The translations under genes were made by a program, and so were the position numbers. From Nocardioides sp. (GTDB taxonomy: Bacteria > Actinomycetota > Actinomycetes > Propionibacteriales > Nocardioidaceae), in the NCBI RefSeq assembly GCF_030019515.1, contig NZ_JASEEQ010000001.1:1-64000 (forward strand): 64,000 nt of DNA. The letters are read 5' to 3'. How positions within the stretch are numbered: the stretch's first letter is position 1; the number at the start of each line of letters is the position of its first letter. The notes under the pieces were generated by a model that saw only the letters and a list, made by a program, of their open reading frames with translations, was not told the DNA's origin and ran no database searches. Positions 34,017 through 41,934 of the stretch are shown here, one piece after another.

Positions 34017-35230
34017 GACGCAACCTCGATGTTGACGCCGAACGCGGAGTCATAGTCGGCGAGGTCTCGCAGCACCACAGCCGCCTCAGTCGGCATCCCT
34101 CGAGGTGTTTGGAAGGCGTCCCGCAGCCTGGCTGCTGCGCTGACATGGTCGGGGTCGGTGATCGTCAAGGCGGTGCCCCATGCGCGTGGATGGTCGGCGA
34201 TGACACGACCTTCGAGCCGGACGATGACCAGATCCAAGTCGGCGACCACGTCGACCATCCGCCCGATCGCGGTGGGATGGACGGAGTAGTCGTTGCCGAA
34301 GACCCGGACGTAGTAATCCCGGGGCAACCGGACCCGAGCAGCGAACCCATGGGCCGGCGCGACCGGAGGCAGCGCGAGCATTGCAGCCTTGTCGATACCC
34401 AGCAGGTCCACCGGGCGGGCCTTGAGCGCCCGGACGGTGCGGGAGTTGGCTCTGGGCAACCAGATACCCATCTGGGTGTTGAAGTCGCCCGGCGACTCGA
34501 AGTCCCGGCCGGGCAGGAACGAGGTCTCAAAGTAGCCGTTCATCCGTTCGACCCCGCCCTTGGACTCCGGGTCATACGCCTTGAGCTGGTGGATCTTGGT
34601 CGCCAACGCCCCAGCGAACCCACCGACCCCGGCCGCGAGCCGGTTGCGGCGACCGATGCCGGTCTCGTTGTCCCAGATCAACCGGCGCGGGACCGCACCC
34701 AGCTGCTGGGACAGCAAAGCCCACATCCCGGCAAGCAGGTCCGCGGTCGTCCGGGACGGGATCATCACCGCGGTGATGAACTTGGAGAACGACGTGACCA
34801 TCACCAGCACCGGCAACATCACCAGGCTGCCCTCGACCGGGATCCGTGGTTCGGGAAACCACAGGTCGCACTGGACCTGGTCGCCGGGGTGATAGACGAT
34901 CCGATCGGCTGGATCGGTCGGCGCATAGTCAGGCCGGATCAATGCGACGTTCTGACGGAACCACGTCGCTGACCCTGCCCAGCCGACCCGCTCGGCCAAC
35001 ACCGTCGCCGGCATCGAGGGCGTCGCCTTGAGCAACTGTCGGACCTGGACCTCGAACGGTTCAAAGCTCGTCGTCACCGGTGCCCGCGAGTACTCCGGCG
35101 GATCCACCGACGCGATCGCCTTGGCGACCGTGTTCCTCGAGATCCCGAGCTCCCTGGCGATCTGCGCCTTCGGCAACTTCTCACTCACATGCAGCCTGCG
35201 GATCAATGCCCAGTCTTCCAAAGTGATCAC
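34013..35230 (-). CDS. istA: IS21 transposase IstA
   Basis: This 405-residue DDE transposase has an N-terminal helix-turn-helix (KAQIARELGISRNTVAKAIA), then the catalytic core with QCDLWFPE, a second Asp in LIWDNETGIG and Glu in SKGGVERMNGYFE. The C-terminal domain contains YYVRVFGNDYSVHP. It is complete and coupled to istB. Confidence 0.92.
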   Translation of the reverse strand: MITLEDWALIRRLHVSEKLPKAQIARELGISRNTVAKAIASVDPPEYSRAPVTTSFEPFEVQVRQLLKATPSMPATVLAERVGWAGSATWFRQNVALIRPDYAPTDPADRIVYHPGDQVQCDLWFPEPRIPVEGSLVMLPVLVMVTSFSKFITAVMIPSRTTADLLAGMWALLSQQLGAVPRRLIWDNETGIGRRNRLAAGVGGFAGALATKIHQLKAYDPESKGGVERMNGYFETSFLPGRDFESPGDFNTQMGIWLPRANSRTVRALKARPVDLLGIDKAAMLALPPVAPAHGFAARVRLPRDYYVRVFGNDYSVHPTAIGRMVDVVADLDLVIVRLEGRVIADHPRAWGTALTITDPDHVSAAARLRDAFQTPRGMPTEAAVVLRDLADYDSAFGVNIEVAS

Positions 35231-35298
35231 TTTCCCATCGTGGGTTGGTGCTCACTTTTCGAGCGTCACATCTGCTCAGTTTTCAACCGTCATCGACA

Positions 35299-35736
35299 CG
35301 AACACGAAGATTCAACGAGCGTGGTCGGTTGGCAACTCGAGTGGCAACTCGAGCTCGTGACGACCCGGTGCGTATGTCTGGGCCGAAGTGACGCTGTCGA
35401 TCACGGACCGCCGGGCGTTCGGCCGGGTCGATCCCGCTCGCACCAGGCGCTGTTAGGTTGTCAGATGGTGGAAGAGTCGGGGAGTGCGACCAGAGTCGCG
35501 TCCGAACATCCACGCTGTCCGTTCTGCGATCGTCGTAGATCTCGTCGAAATGGGTCGTCGTTTGGTGTGCTGTGGGGCGCAGATGCGTGCCGCACATATT
35601 CCCCATTTATTCGGTCAGAAGTTCGCTCTCGAGGTCAAGTTCGAGCAAGATCCGGATCGCTTCGACCAGGTGTTTGCGCAGGTCAGCGCATGTTTCTGCA
35701 AACGACGGCAGGTCTGTCGTTGCCTCTGGGCATGGA
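35299..35736. other. Gene-free end of the accessory region
   Basis: These 438 bases between the IS21 end and the tRNA fragment hold no frame I can support. Two perfect tandem copies of TGGCAACTCGAG occupy 35330-35353. Short frames that read through the tRNA fragment give the well-known spurious endings GVAGSNPVSP and GSQVQILSARP and should not be annotated. The stretch probably includes the last remnant of the integrated element, but no integrase is left in the window. Confidence 0.5.
35330..35353 (+). repeat. Tandem 12-bp direct repeat
   Basis: TGGCAACTCGAG occurs twice in direct succession. Paired short repeats near an attachment site can be arm-type binding sites of a tyrosine integrase, but nothing here proves it. 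Confidence 0.55.
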
Positions 35737-35770
35737 CAAGGGGTCGCAGGTTCAAATCCTGTCAGCCCGA
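35737..35770 (+). other. tRNA 3'-end fragment, probable attachment site (attR-like)
   Basis: CAAGGGGTCGCAGG followed by TTCAAAT and CCTGTCAGCCCGA is the variable loop, T-arm, acceptor 3' strand (CAGCCCG) and discriminator A of a tRNA. From memory it best fits tRNA-Pro, probably the GGG isoacceptor, whose 5' strand would be CGGGCTG. No CGGGCTG, D-arm or anticodon arm precedes it, so only the 3' part is present. Integrases commonly duplicate a tRNA 3' end, and the copy without a tRNA body marks the far end of the element. The native tRNA terminator follows directly, so the chromosome lies to the right and the island to the left. Confidence 0.72.
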
Positions 35771-35795
35771 CCGTGTGATGTCTCAGGACATCGGC

Positions 35796-35829
35796 GACAC
35801 CCGGACCTGCGAATGCAGGTCCGGGTGTC
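35796..35829 (+). terminator. Strong hairpin terminator after the tRNA fragment
   Basis: GACACCCGGACCTGC (35796-35810) and GCAGGTCCGGGTGTC (35815-35829) form a perfect 15-bp stem with the loop GAAT, followed by GTTCATTT. It has the form of a tRNA terminator and is likely the original one of the tRNA whose 3' end is duplicated here. Confidence 0.85.
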
Positions 35830-36183
35830 GTTCATTTCGAGGGTCTGTTGGTGGGTCCGTTGGGTGCTCGGGGTCGGTTCCGGTCGGCTCACGGGCCAGT
35901 CGCCCGCGCCCGGCGGGAAGTGCGGTGCCTGGGAGCGACCTGGCTCATCCCCAGCACCGCACTTCTCGCTCGGCTCGCCGCGGCAGGCCGATCCCCGGAT
36001 CGTCGGGCGTGGCCTCGCACCAGACCTGCCACCGGGCGGGCCGCGTACCGGCAGAGGTGCTCCTGGACGCGTTGGCACGGCTGCGCGATCCGTTCGACGT
36101 CGCCGCGGAGCCGGACGCCGCCGGCTCCGCTCTGCGGAGAGCGGGGTCGGTACCGGCGTGCCGGTGGGCGTCCGCGGGACGCG
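35830..36183. other. Spacer with an inverted repeat, no gene seen
   Basis: No convincing coding frame is present before the AIM24 gene. GAAGTGCGGTGC (35917-35928) and GCACCGCACTTC (35954-35965) form a perfect 12-bp inverted repeat with a 25-base loop. It could act as a terminator for the leftward AIM24 transcript, though it lies about 220 bases beyond that gene's stop. Confidence 0.5.
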
Positions 36184-36915
36184 TCAGCCGCCGAGCAGGC
36201 CGCCCAGCCCGCCGCCGCTGCTCTTGCCGGCGGCCGCCTGGTGGCCGCCGGTGACCACGGACTCGCTCGGCTGGACGACGACGTACCCCTGTCCGCCGAA
36301 CGCCATCTGGAAGGTCTCGCCGGTGCCCCCGCGGACCAGCGACTTCATGCCGCCGGTGTCGACCCGGATGTCCATGGACACCCCGGAGGTCCACAGCACG
36401 ACCGCCTGCGCGTCGGCGAAGGTGGGCGCGCTCGCGACGTCGAGGGCCACCGGCTCGCCGCTCGTGGTGACCGCGACGTAGCCGGTTCCGCGCAGCGACA
36501 CGTTGTAGAGCCCGCCGGTCATCGCGGCGCCCCGGGCCTGCACCCGGTGGATCTCCCACTCGATGGAGGAGGAGAAGGCGAGCACGCTGGCCCCGTTGAC
36601 CGACACCAGGTCGTTCTCGAGGTAGAGGATCTGGACGTCGGAGGCGAAGTCGGCGACGAACAGCTCACCGGTGCCGGTGCACTGCATCATGTCGACGCCC
36701 TCGCCGGTCACCGCCTGCTTCAACATCTTGCCCAGACCGCCGGACCCCTTGTTCTCGAACCGGACGTCGCCCTGGTAGGCGACCATGGAGCCGGTCTTGG
36801 CCCACACCGGGCCGTAGCCCATGTCGATCTTCAGAAGCTTCTTGTTCTGCAGGGAGAACGGGTCGGTCGACGACTTCTCCTCGAACTCCTCCAGCAGGGT
36901 TCCGTGCAGCGGCAT
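36184..36915 (-). CDS. AIM24-family protein
   Basis: This 243-residue protein has the double beta-roll pattern of AIM24/DUF124: LLKIDMGYGPVWAKTGSMVAYQGDVRFE, then a middle ELFVADFASDVQILYLENDLVSVNG, and VALDVASAPTFADAQAVVLWTSGVSMDIRVD (read in pieces). It ends in a glycine-rich tail. Bacterial members are of uncertain function; yeast Aim24 supports mitochondrial inner-membrane organisation. It is the first gene on the chromosomal side and is divergent from the small protein at 37042. Confidence 0.85.
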   Translation of the reverse strand: MPLHGTLLEEFEEKSSTDPFSLQNKKLLKIDMGYGPVWAKTGSMVAYQGDVRFENKGSGGLGKMLKQAVTGEGVDMMQCTGTGELFVADFASDVQILYLENDLVSVNGASVLAFSSSIEWEIHRVQARGAAMTGGLYNVSLRGTGYVAVTTSGEPVALDVASAPTFADAQAVVLWTSGVSMDIRVDTGGMKSLVRGGTGETFQMAFGGQGYVVVQPSESVVTGGHQAAAGKSSGGGLGGLLGG

Positions 36916-37041
36916 CTCGACTCCTTCTGAGGCCGTCGGCTTCGCGCCGGCGACGTCCTGTTTCGCACTCTACGAGCGCCGTCCGGCGTACGCTGCCGAA
37001 CGGGGGAGCACCCCGACGAAGGGCTCAGGGAGGGCACCGAG

Positions 37042-37440
37042 ATGGGATTCCTGGACAAGGCGAAGGCGGCGGCCAACGAGCTCGCCGCGAAGGCCGACAC
37101 GGCGCTGGCGAACTCGGGCCTCGGCGGCCCCGGCGCGGCGGTCTCGCCGGAGAGGCTGCTCCGTGATCTGGGGGTCGTCGCCTATCTCGAGGCCGCAGGC
37201 CGACCGGCGCCGGAGGGTGAGCGGGACCGGCTGGTGGCCGCGCTGGGCGAGCACGAACGGGCCGGGACCCTGCCGGCGCTGGTGCTGCAGACCACGCCGC
37301 CGCCCGCGGCCGCCACGACGCCGCCCCCGAGTGGGGTGACGCCGGCTGCGCCGTCGGGCCCGGCCGAGACGCAGTCCGGCACGCCCGTGGTACCGCCTCC
37401 TCCGCCGCCGTCGTGGCTGAACAAGGCCGAGGACAGTTGA
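37042..37440 (+). CDS. Hypothetical protein with proline-rich tail
   Basis: This 132-residue protein starts MGFLDKAKAAANELAAKAD after GGAGGG-type spacing. An amphipathic N-terminal helix of about 30 residues is followed by a short globular part (ERLLRDLGVVAYLEAAGR). A long tail is rich in Pro, Thr and Ala and includes a run of Pro. No family is recognised. Divergence from AIM24 with 126 bases between them suggests a shared promoter region. Confidence 0.65.
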   Translation: MGFLDKAKAAANELAAKADTALANSGLGGPGAAVSPERLLRDLGVVAYLEAAGRPAPEGERDRLVAALGEHERAGTLPALVLQTTPPPAAATTPPPSGVTPAAPSGPAETQSGTPVVPPPPPPSWLNKAEDS

Positions 37441-37510
37441 CGCTGACCGGGGCGCAGTGGCGGCGCGAGGTCGCCGACCCGCGTTGGTCGCGCGGTCGTA
37501 GCCTTCGCCG

Positions 37511-38230
37511 GTGACCGACCTGCTGCTGGTCGCCGGCGTCGCGGCGGCCGTGTTCGTGCTGGCGGCGATGGCGCAGGCGATCACCGGCTTCGGATCGGCG
37601 CTGGTCGCCGTACCGCTCCTGACGCTGGTGGTGCACCCGATCGCGGCGGTGGTCGCCGCGACGGCCGTCAGCCTGGTGCTGACCAGCGGTGCGGCCTGGC
37701 GGGAGCGGTCGTACGTCGACCTCGCCTCCGCACGCACCCTGACGCTGACCGGCGTCCTGGGGATGCCGCTCGGGCTGGTCCTCCTGGCCCTGGCCGACGA
37801 GTCGCGGCTCCAGGCGTGGATCGCGGGGTCGATGCTGGTGATGGTGCTGCTCGTGGCGGCCGGGGTCCGGATCGGGGCCCGCGGACTGCCGGTGGCCGGA
37901 CTGCTCAGTGGCGCGCTGCTCACCTCGACCGGCATGAACGGGCCGCCCCTGGTGATGGCGCTGATGGACCGCGAGCGCCGCGGCTACCGAGCCACGCTGC
38001 AGGGTGTGTTCGCCGTCCAGGACGTGGTGGCGGTCGCGGCGTTCCTCGTGCTCGGGTACGTCGACCGCGAGGTCGCGCTCCTGATCGCCTCGGGCGTCGT
38101 GGGACTCCCGGCCGGCTGGCGGCTGGGCGACGCGGTGTTCCACCGGATCCCGGCCGCCCGGCTGCGGCCCGTGATCGTGGGCGGGTTGGTGCTCACCGCG
38201 GCCTCGGTGCTCCTGGCTGCGGTCACCTAG
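37511..38230 (+). CDS. TauE/SafE-family membrane protein
   Basis: This 239-residue membrane protein starts at a GTG. It has about seven to eight hydrophobic spans and the family's first motif QAITGFGSALVAVPLL, then a repeat-related motif LLTSTGMNGPPLVMALMD in the second half. Members move sulfite, sulfonates or other organic anions. No neighbouring enzyme points to a substrate. Confidence 0.82.
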   Translation: MTDLLLVAGVAAAVFVLAAMAQAITGFGSALVAVPLLTLVVHPIAAVVAATAVSLVLTSGAAWRERSYVDLASARTLTLTGVLGMPLGLVLLALADESRLQAWIAGSMLVMVLLVAAGVRIGARGLPVAGLLSGALLTSTGMNGPPLVMALMDRERRGYRATLQGVFAVQDVVAVAAFLVLGYVDREVALLIASGVVGLPAGWRLGDAVFHRIPAARLRPVIVGGLVLTAASVLLAAVT

Positions 38231-38268
38231 TCGACGGCGGGATGCGGAATAGGGCGTGGTTCGATATA

Positions 38269-38282
38269 GTTGACATATCAAC
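38269..38282. promoter_or_regulatory. Possible operator/promoter before the SDR gene
   Basis: GTTGA and TCAAC flank CATA, giving a 5-bp inverted repeat that contains a TTGACA -35-like element. It lies about 135 bases before the SDR start. Confidence 0.35.
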
Positions 38283-38360
38283 AACATCGCGGAGCGACGA
38301 CCACCACCCACCCGTGGACCGGGCGGACGGCGGCCGAGGCGGGAGGGACCGCCCGCTCAC

Positions 38361-38390
38361 GACACCGATCGACACCGATCGACACCGACG
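38361..38390 (+). repeat. Three tandem 10-bp repeats in the SDR leader
   Basis: GACACCGATC occurs twice and is followed by a third copy with two changes (GACACCGACG). It lies 28 bases upstream of the SDR start, in the untranslated leader or promoter. Confidence 0.7.
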
Positions 38391-38417
38391 TACCGAACTC
38401 ACAGAAGGGTGCAGATC

Positions 38418-39170
38418 ATGAGGAGACTGGAGGGTCGCGTCGCGATCGTCACCGGCGCAGCGAGCGGGATCGGCAAGGAGACCGCGAAGCGCCTGGCCGA
38501 GGAGGGTGCGGCCGTGCTGATCACCGACATCCAGGTCGAGGCCGGCGAGGCCACGGTCAAGGAGATCGAGGAGGCCGGGGGGCGCGCCGCGTTCATCCGC
38601 CACGACGTCACCAGCGAGGCCGACTGGGAGGCCGCGATGGCCAAGGCGTCCGAGGACCTCGGTGGCGTCGACATCCTCGTCAACAACGCGGGCATGGGCG
38701 ACATCAAGCCGATCGAGGAGACCACCCTGGCCGAGTGGGACCGGACGGTCGCCATCGACCAGACCGGCGTCTTCTTGGGCATGAAGATCGCCGCGCCGTA
38801 CCTCAAGCGGTCCGAGCACGCCTCGGTCATCAACATCAGCTCGATCTTCGGCACCAGCGGCGGGTTCGGCGTCTCGCCGGCCTACCACGCGGCCAAGGGC
38901 GCGGTGCGGACGCTGACGAAGAACGTCGCGCTGCACTGGGCGACCGAGGGCGTCCGGGTGAACTCGATCCACCCCGGCTTCATCGCCACCCCGATCCTCG
39001 AGGAGTCCCGCGACACCCCGATCTGGGACGGCATGGTGCAGCTGACCCCGATGGCCCGGCTCGGCCGCCCCGAGGACATCGCGGCCGGCGTGGCGTACCT
39101 GGCCAGCGACGACGCCGCGTTCGTCACCGGGCTCGAGCTCTACATCGACGGCGGGTACATGGCCCGCTGA
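38418..39170 (+). CDS. SDR-family dehydrogenase (hydroxysteroid/alcohol type)
   Basis: This 250-residue SDR starts at MRRLEGRVAIVTG; the ATG at 38418 is preferred to a GTG at 38409 because of spacing from AGAAGG. It has TGAASGIG, an acidic residue after strand two (TDIQ) for NAD, NNAGMGD, Ser in ISSIFG, and the pair in YHAAK. The profile is close to 3-alpha/20-beta-hydroxysteroid and secondary alcohol dehydrogenases, which suits a steroid-degrading strain. The substrate is not established. Confidence 0.85.
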   Translation: MRRLEGRVAIVTGAASGIGKETAKRLAEEGAAVLITDIQVEAGEATVKEIEEAGGRAAFIRHDVTSEADWEAAMAKASEDLGGVDILVNNAGMGDIKPIEETTLAEWDRTVAIDQTGVFLGMKIAAPYLKRSEHASVINISSIFGTSGGFGVSPAYHAAKGAVRTLTKNVALHWATEGVRVNSIHPGFIATPILEESRDTPIWDGMVQLTPMARLGRPEDIAAGVAYLASDDAAFVTGLELYIDGGYMAR

Positions 39171-39236
39171 CGCTGGCCCGCCGGTCCGGCACCCGCGGCC
39201 AGGGGCCTGCTCGCAGACACCTATGCTGGTCTGCCC

Positions 39237-40724
39237 ATGAGCGGGATCCTGGTCGCGGGCACGAGCTCGGACGCCGGCAAGAGCGTCGTCACCACCGGAC
39301 TGTGCCGCTCGCTGGCGCGGGCGGGAGTCAAGGTCGCGCCGTTCAAGGCGCAGAACCTGTCGAACAACTCGATGGTCTGCGCCGACGGCGCGGAGATCGG
39401 GCGGGCGCAGTGGGTGCAGGCCGTCGCCGCGAGCACCGAGCCAGAGGCCGCGATGAACCCGGTGCTCCTGAAGCCCGGGAGCGACCTGCGCAGCCACGTC
39501 GTCGTGATGGGCCGTCCCGCCGGCACGCTGGGCGCGGACGACTTCGCCGACGGCCGGGAGCCGCTGGCGCACACGGCGTACGCCGCCTTCGACGACCTGG
39601 CGTCGCGGTACGACGTCGTGGTCGCCGAGGGCGCCGGCAGCCCGGCGGAGGTCAACCTGCGGGCCGGCGACTTCGTGAACATGGGGCTCGCGCGGCATGC
39701 CGGCCTGCCCACCGTGGTGGTCGGGGACATCGACCGCGGCGGTCTGCTCGCCGCGATGTTCGGCACCGTCGCGCTGCTCGAGCCGGCCGACCAGCGGCTG
39801 CTCGCGGGATTCGTCGTCAACAAGTTCCGCGGCGACCTCGACCTGCTGCGGCCGGGCCTCGAGGAGCTGGAGCGGCTCACCGGCCGGCAGGTGTACGGCG
39901 TGCTGCCGTGGCACCCCGACCTGTGGCTGGACTCCGAGGGCACCCTCGACCTCGCCGGCCGGCGGGCCCGCGACGGCCGGGCCGCGCTCAAGGTCGCGGT
40001 CGTCCGGCTGCCGCGGATCAGCAACGTGACCGACGTCGACGCGCTGGGGATCGAGCCCGGCCTCGACGTCGTCCTCGCCACCGACCCGCGGTCACTCGCG
40101 GACGCCGACCTGGTCGTGCTGCCCGGCACCCGGGCGACCATCGCGGACCTCGCCTGGCTGCGCGAGCGGGGGCTGGACCGGGCGATCCACGCGCACGCCG
40201 CGGCGGGCCGGCCGGTGCTCGGGATCTGCGGAGGCCTCCAGATGCTCGGCCGGTCGGTGTCGGACCCGGGCGGCGTGGAGGGTGAGCCGGGCGCCCAGGT
40301 CGAGGGCCTGGGGCTGCTCGACGTACGCACGGACTTCGCGTCGCAGAAGGTGCTCCGGCTCTCGCGCGGCCTCGCGCTCGACTCGTCGACGTCCGGCTAC
40401 GAGATCCACCACGGGGTCGTCAGCCGAGGCGCCGACGCGGAGGAGTTCCTCGGCGGGGCACGCAGCGGCCACGTGCTGGGCACGATGTGGCACGGCAGCC
40501 TCGAGGGCGACGCGTTCCGGACCGCGTTCCTCACCGAGGTGGCGCGGCTGACCGGTCACCTGTGGGAGCCTTCCGGCGTGAGCTTCGCAGCGGCCCGGGA
40601 GACGCGGTTGGAGCTGCTCGCCGACCTCGTCGAGGAGCACCTCGACGTCACCGCGATCGCCTCGCTGGCCACGGACGGCGCGCCGCACGGCCTGCCGGTG
40701 CTGCCGCCGGGCGCCGACCGGTGA
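39237..40724 (+). CDS. cobQ: Adenosylcobyric acid synthase
   Basis: This 495-residue enzyme amidates adenosylcobyrinic a,c-diamide four times with glutamine in late cobalamin synthesis. It has the N-terminal ATP-binding segment GTSSDAGKSVVTTGLCR, then PFKAQNLSNNS and AEGAGSPAEVNLR. The C-terminal glutamine amidotransferase domain has the nucleophile Cys in GICGGLQMLG and His in MWHGSLEG. It overlaps cobU by four bases. It belongs to a cobalamin nucleotide-loop set and would serve B12-dependent enzymes such as IcmF. Confidence 0.93.
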   Translation: MSGILVAGTSSDAGKSVVTTGLCRSLARAGVKVAPFKAQNLSNNSMVCADGAEIGRAQWVQAVAASTEPEAAMNPVLLKPGSDLRSHVVVMGRPAGTLGADDFADGREPLAHTAYAAFDDLASRYDVVVAEGAGSPAEVNLRAGDFVNMGLARHAGLPTVVVGDIDRGGLLAAMFGTVALLEPADQRLLAGFVVNKFRGDLDLLRPGLEELERLTGRQVYGVLPWHPDLWLDSEGTLDLAGRRARDGRAALKVAVVRLPRISNVTDVDALGIEPGLDVVLATDPRSLADADLVVLPGTRATIADLAWLRERGLDRAIHAHAAAGRPVLGICGGLQMLGRSVSDPGGVEGEPGAQVEGLGLLDVRTDFASQKVLRLSRGLALDSSTSGYEIHHGVVSRGADAEEFLGGARSGHVLGTMWHGSLEGDAFRTAFLTEVARLTGHLWEPSGVSFAAARETRLELLADLVEEHLDVTAIASLATDGAPHGLPVLPPGADR

Positions 40725-41242
40725 GGGTCCTGGTCACCGGCGGGGTCCGCTCCGGCAAGTCCACCCACGCCGAGGCGCTGCTCCGCGGCGAGCCCGCCGT
40801 CACGTACGTCGCCCCGGGGCCGGTGCGCGACGACGCCGACTGGGCCGCGCGGGTCGCCGCCCACCGCGCCCGCCGTCCCGCGGCGTGGACCACGCTCGAG
40901 ACGGGCGACCTCGCCGCCGCGCTGCGCACCCCCGGCCCGGTGCTGGTGGACTGCCTCGGCACCTGGCTGACCCGGCAGGTGGACGAGGCCGGGCTCTGGG
41001 AGGCCGAGTCCGACGTGGTGTCGGCGTACGTCGACGCCCGGGTGACCGACGCGCTCGCCGCCCTGGTCGAGCCCCGGGACGGCACGGTGGTGCTCGTCAC
41101 CAACGAGGTTGGCCTCGGCATCGTCCCCGAGCACCGCTCCGGGCGCGTGTTCCGCGACCTCCTCGGGGTCGTGAACCAGCGCTTCGGCCGCGCCTGCGAC
41201 GAGGTCCACCTCGTCGTCGCCGGGCGCGTCCTCGTCCTCTAG
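40721..41242 (+). CDS. cobU: Adenosylcobinamide kinase/guanylyltransferase
   Basis: This 173-residue enzyme begins at a GTG overlapping the cobQ stop (MRVLVTGGVRSGKSTHAE). The P-loop GGVRSGKST, the conserved VDCLGTWLT and VTNEVGLGIVPEHRSGRVFRD (in pieces) are diagnostic. It phosphorylates adenosylcobinamide and transfers GMP to give the GDP form. It ends two bases before the convergent cobS stop. Confidence 0.92.
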   Translation: MRVLVTGGVRSGKSTHAEALLRGEPAVTYVAPGPVRDDADWAARVAAHRARRPAAWTTLETGDLAAALRTPGPVLVDCLGTWLTRQVDEAGLWEAESDVVSAYVDARVTDALAALVEPRDGTVVLVTNEVGLGIVPEHRSGRVFRDLLGVVNQRFGRACDEVHLVVAGRVLVL

Positions 41243-41244
41243 CC

Positions 41245-41934
41245 CTAACCGGCCGCCCAGACGAGCAGCGTCGTCGCGAGCGCCAGCTCGACGGCGGCCC
41301 CCATCACGTCGCCGGTCACGCCGCCGAACCGGCGTCCGGCACGGTGGACGAGCACGAGGACGACCAGGCCACCGAGCACCGAGAGCAGGAGCCCGCCGAG
41401 GACGGCGACGGGGACCGGGACGGTGCGGGCGACGTCGGCACCCAGACCGTCCGCCCGCGCCGCCGGCACCCGCGTGCAGCACACGATCCACAGCGCGCAG
41501 CGGGACAGGCACACCAGCGCGCCGGCGAGGAGCGGCCGATCCAGGTACGCCGTGAGCGCCGTCGCCTGCACACCGGCCACCACGACGGTCGCCAGCACGC
41601 CCGCCGGGCCGCTGGTGCCCGACCGCATCACCGCGAGCGAGCGGACCGGGTCGTACGACGCCGTGAGGCCGTCCACCGTGTCGGAGAGCCCGTCCCAGTG
41701 CAGCGCGCGGGAGCCGGCGGCCAGCGCCCCCACCGTCAGGAGGCCGACCGCGAGCGGCGGCACCTCGAGCGTCCGCCCGGCCACCAGGACCAGGGCCACG
41801 AGCAGCCCGAGGGGGACGGCCGCCACCGGCGCCAGGAGCATCGCGCGGCGCGCGGTGGTCCGGTCGACCCGCTCGGGCGGGCGCACCGGCAGGGCGGTCA
41901 GGGTGCCGACGGCGAGCCGCCAGGCGTCACGCAT
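41245..41934 (-). CDS. cobS: Cobalamin 5'-phosphate synthase
   Basis: This 229-residue membrane protein joins adenosylcobinamide-GDP with alpha-ribazole. The start MRDAWRLAVGTLTALPV was chosen because it begins the conserved N-terminus and overlaps cobT by only eight bases. HWDGLSDTVDGLTAS and the following RSGTSGPAGVLA form the conserved catalytic region. Five or more hydrophobic spans follow. Confidence 0.92.
   Translation of the reverse strand: MRDAWRLAVGTLTALPVRPPERVDRTTARRAMLLAPVAAVPLGLLVALVLVAGRTLEVPPLAVGLLTVGALAAGSRALHWDGLSDTVDGLTASYDPVRSLAVMRSGTSGPAGVLATVVVAGVQATALTAYLDRPLLAGALVCLSRCALWIVCCTRVPAARADGLGADVARTVPVPVAVLGGLLLSVLGGLVVLVLVHRAGRRFGGVTGDVMGAAVELALATTLLVWAAG

Larger units (their letters stand above)
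33152..35298 (-). mobile_element. IS21-family insertion sequence
   Basis: The element runs from TGTCGCTGACGCTCGG at the left to a matching end (TGTCGATGACGGTTG on the minus strand) at 35298, with TGT/ACA termini as in IS21. Each end carries a further copy of GACGCTCGAAAAGTGAGCA inside it, giving the multiple terminal binding sites of this family. It carries istA and istB. Left flank GGGAG and right flank CGAAC do not match, so no target duplication is visible. Confidence 0.88.

Noticed and set aside
35484-36254. Open frames crossing the tRNA fragment
   Set aside because: They end in the typical artefact peptides produced by translating a tRNA 3' end and have no domain of their own.
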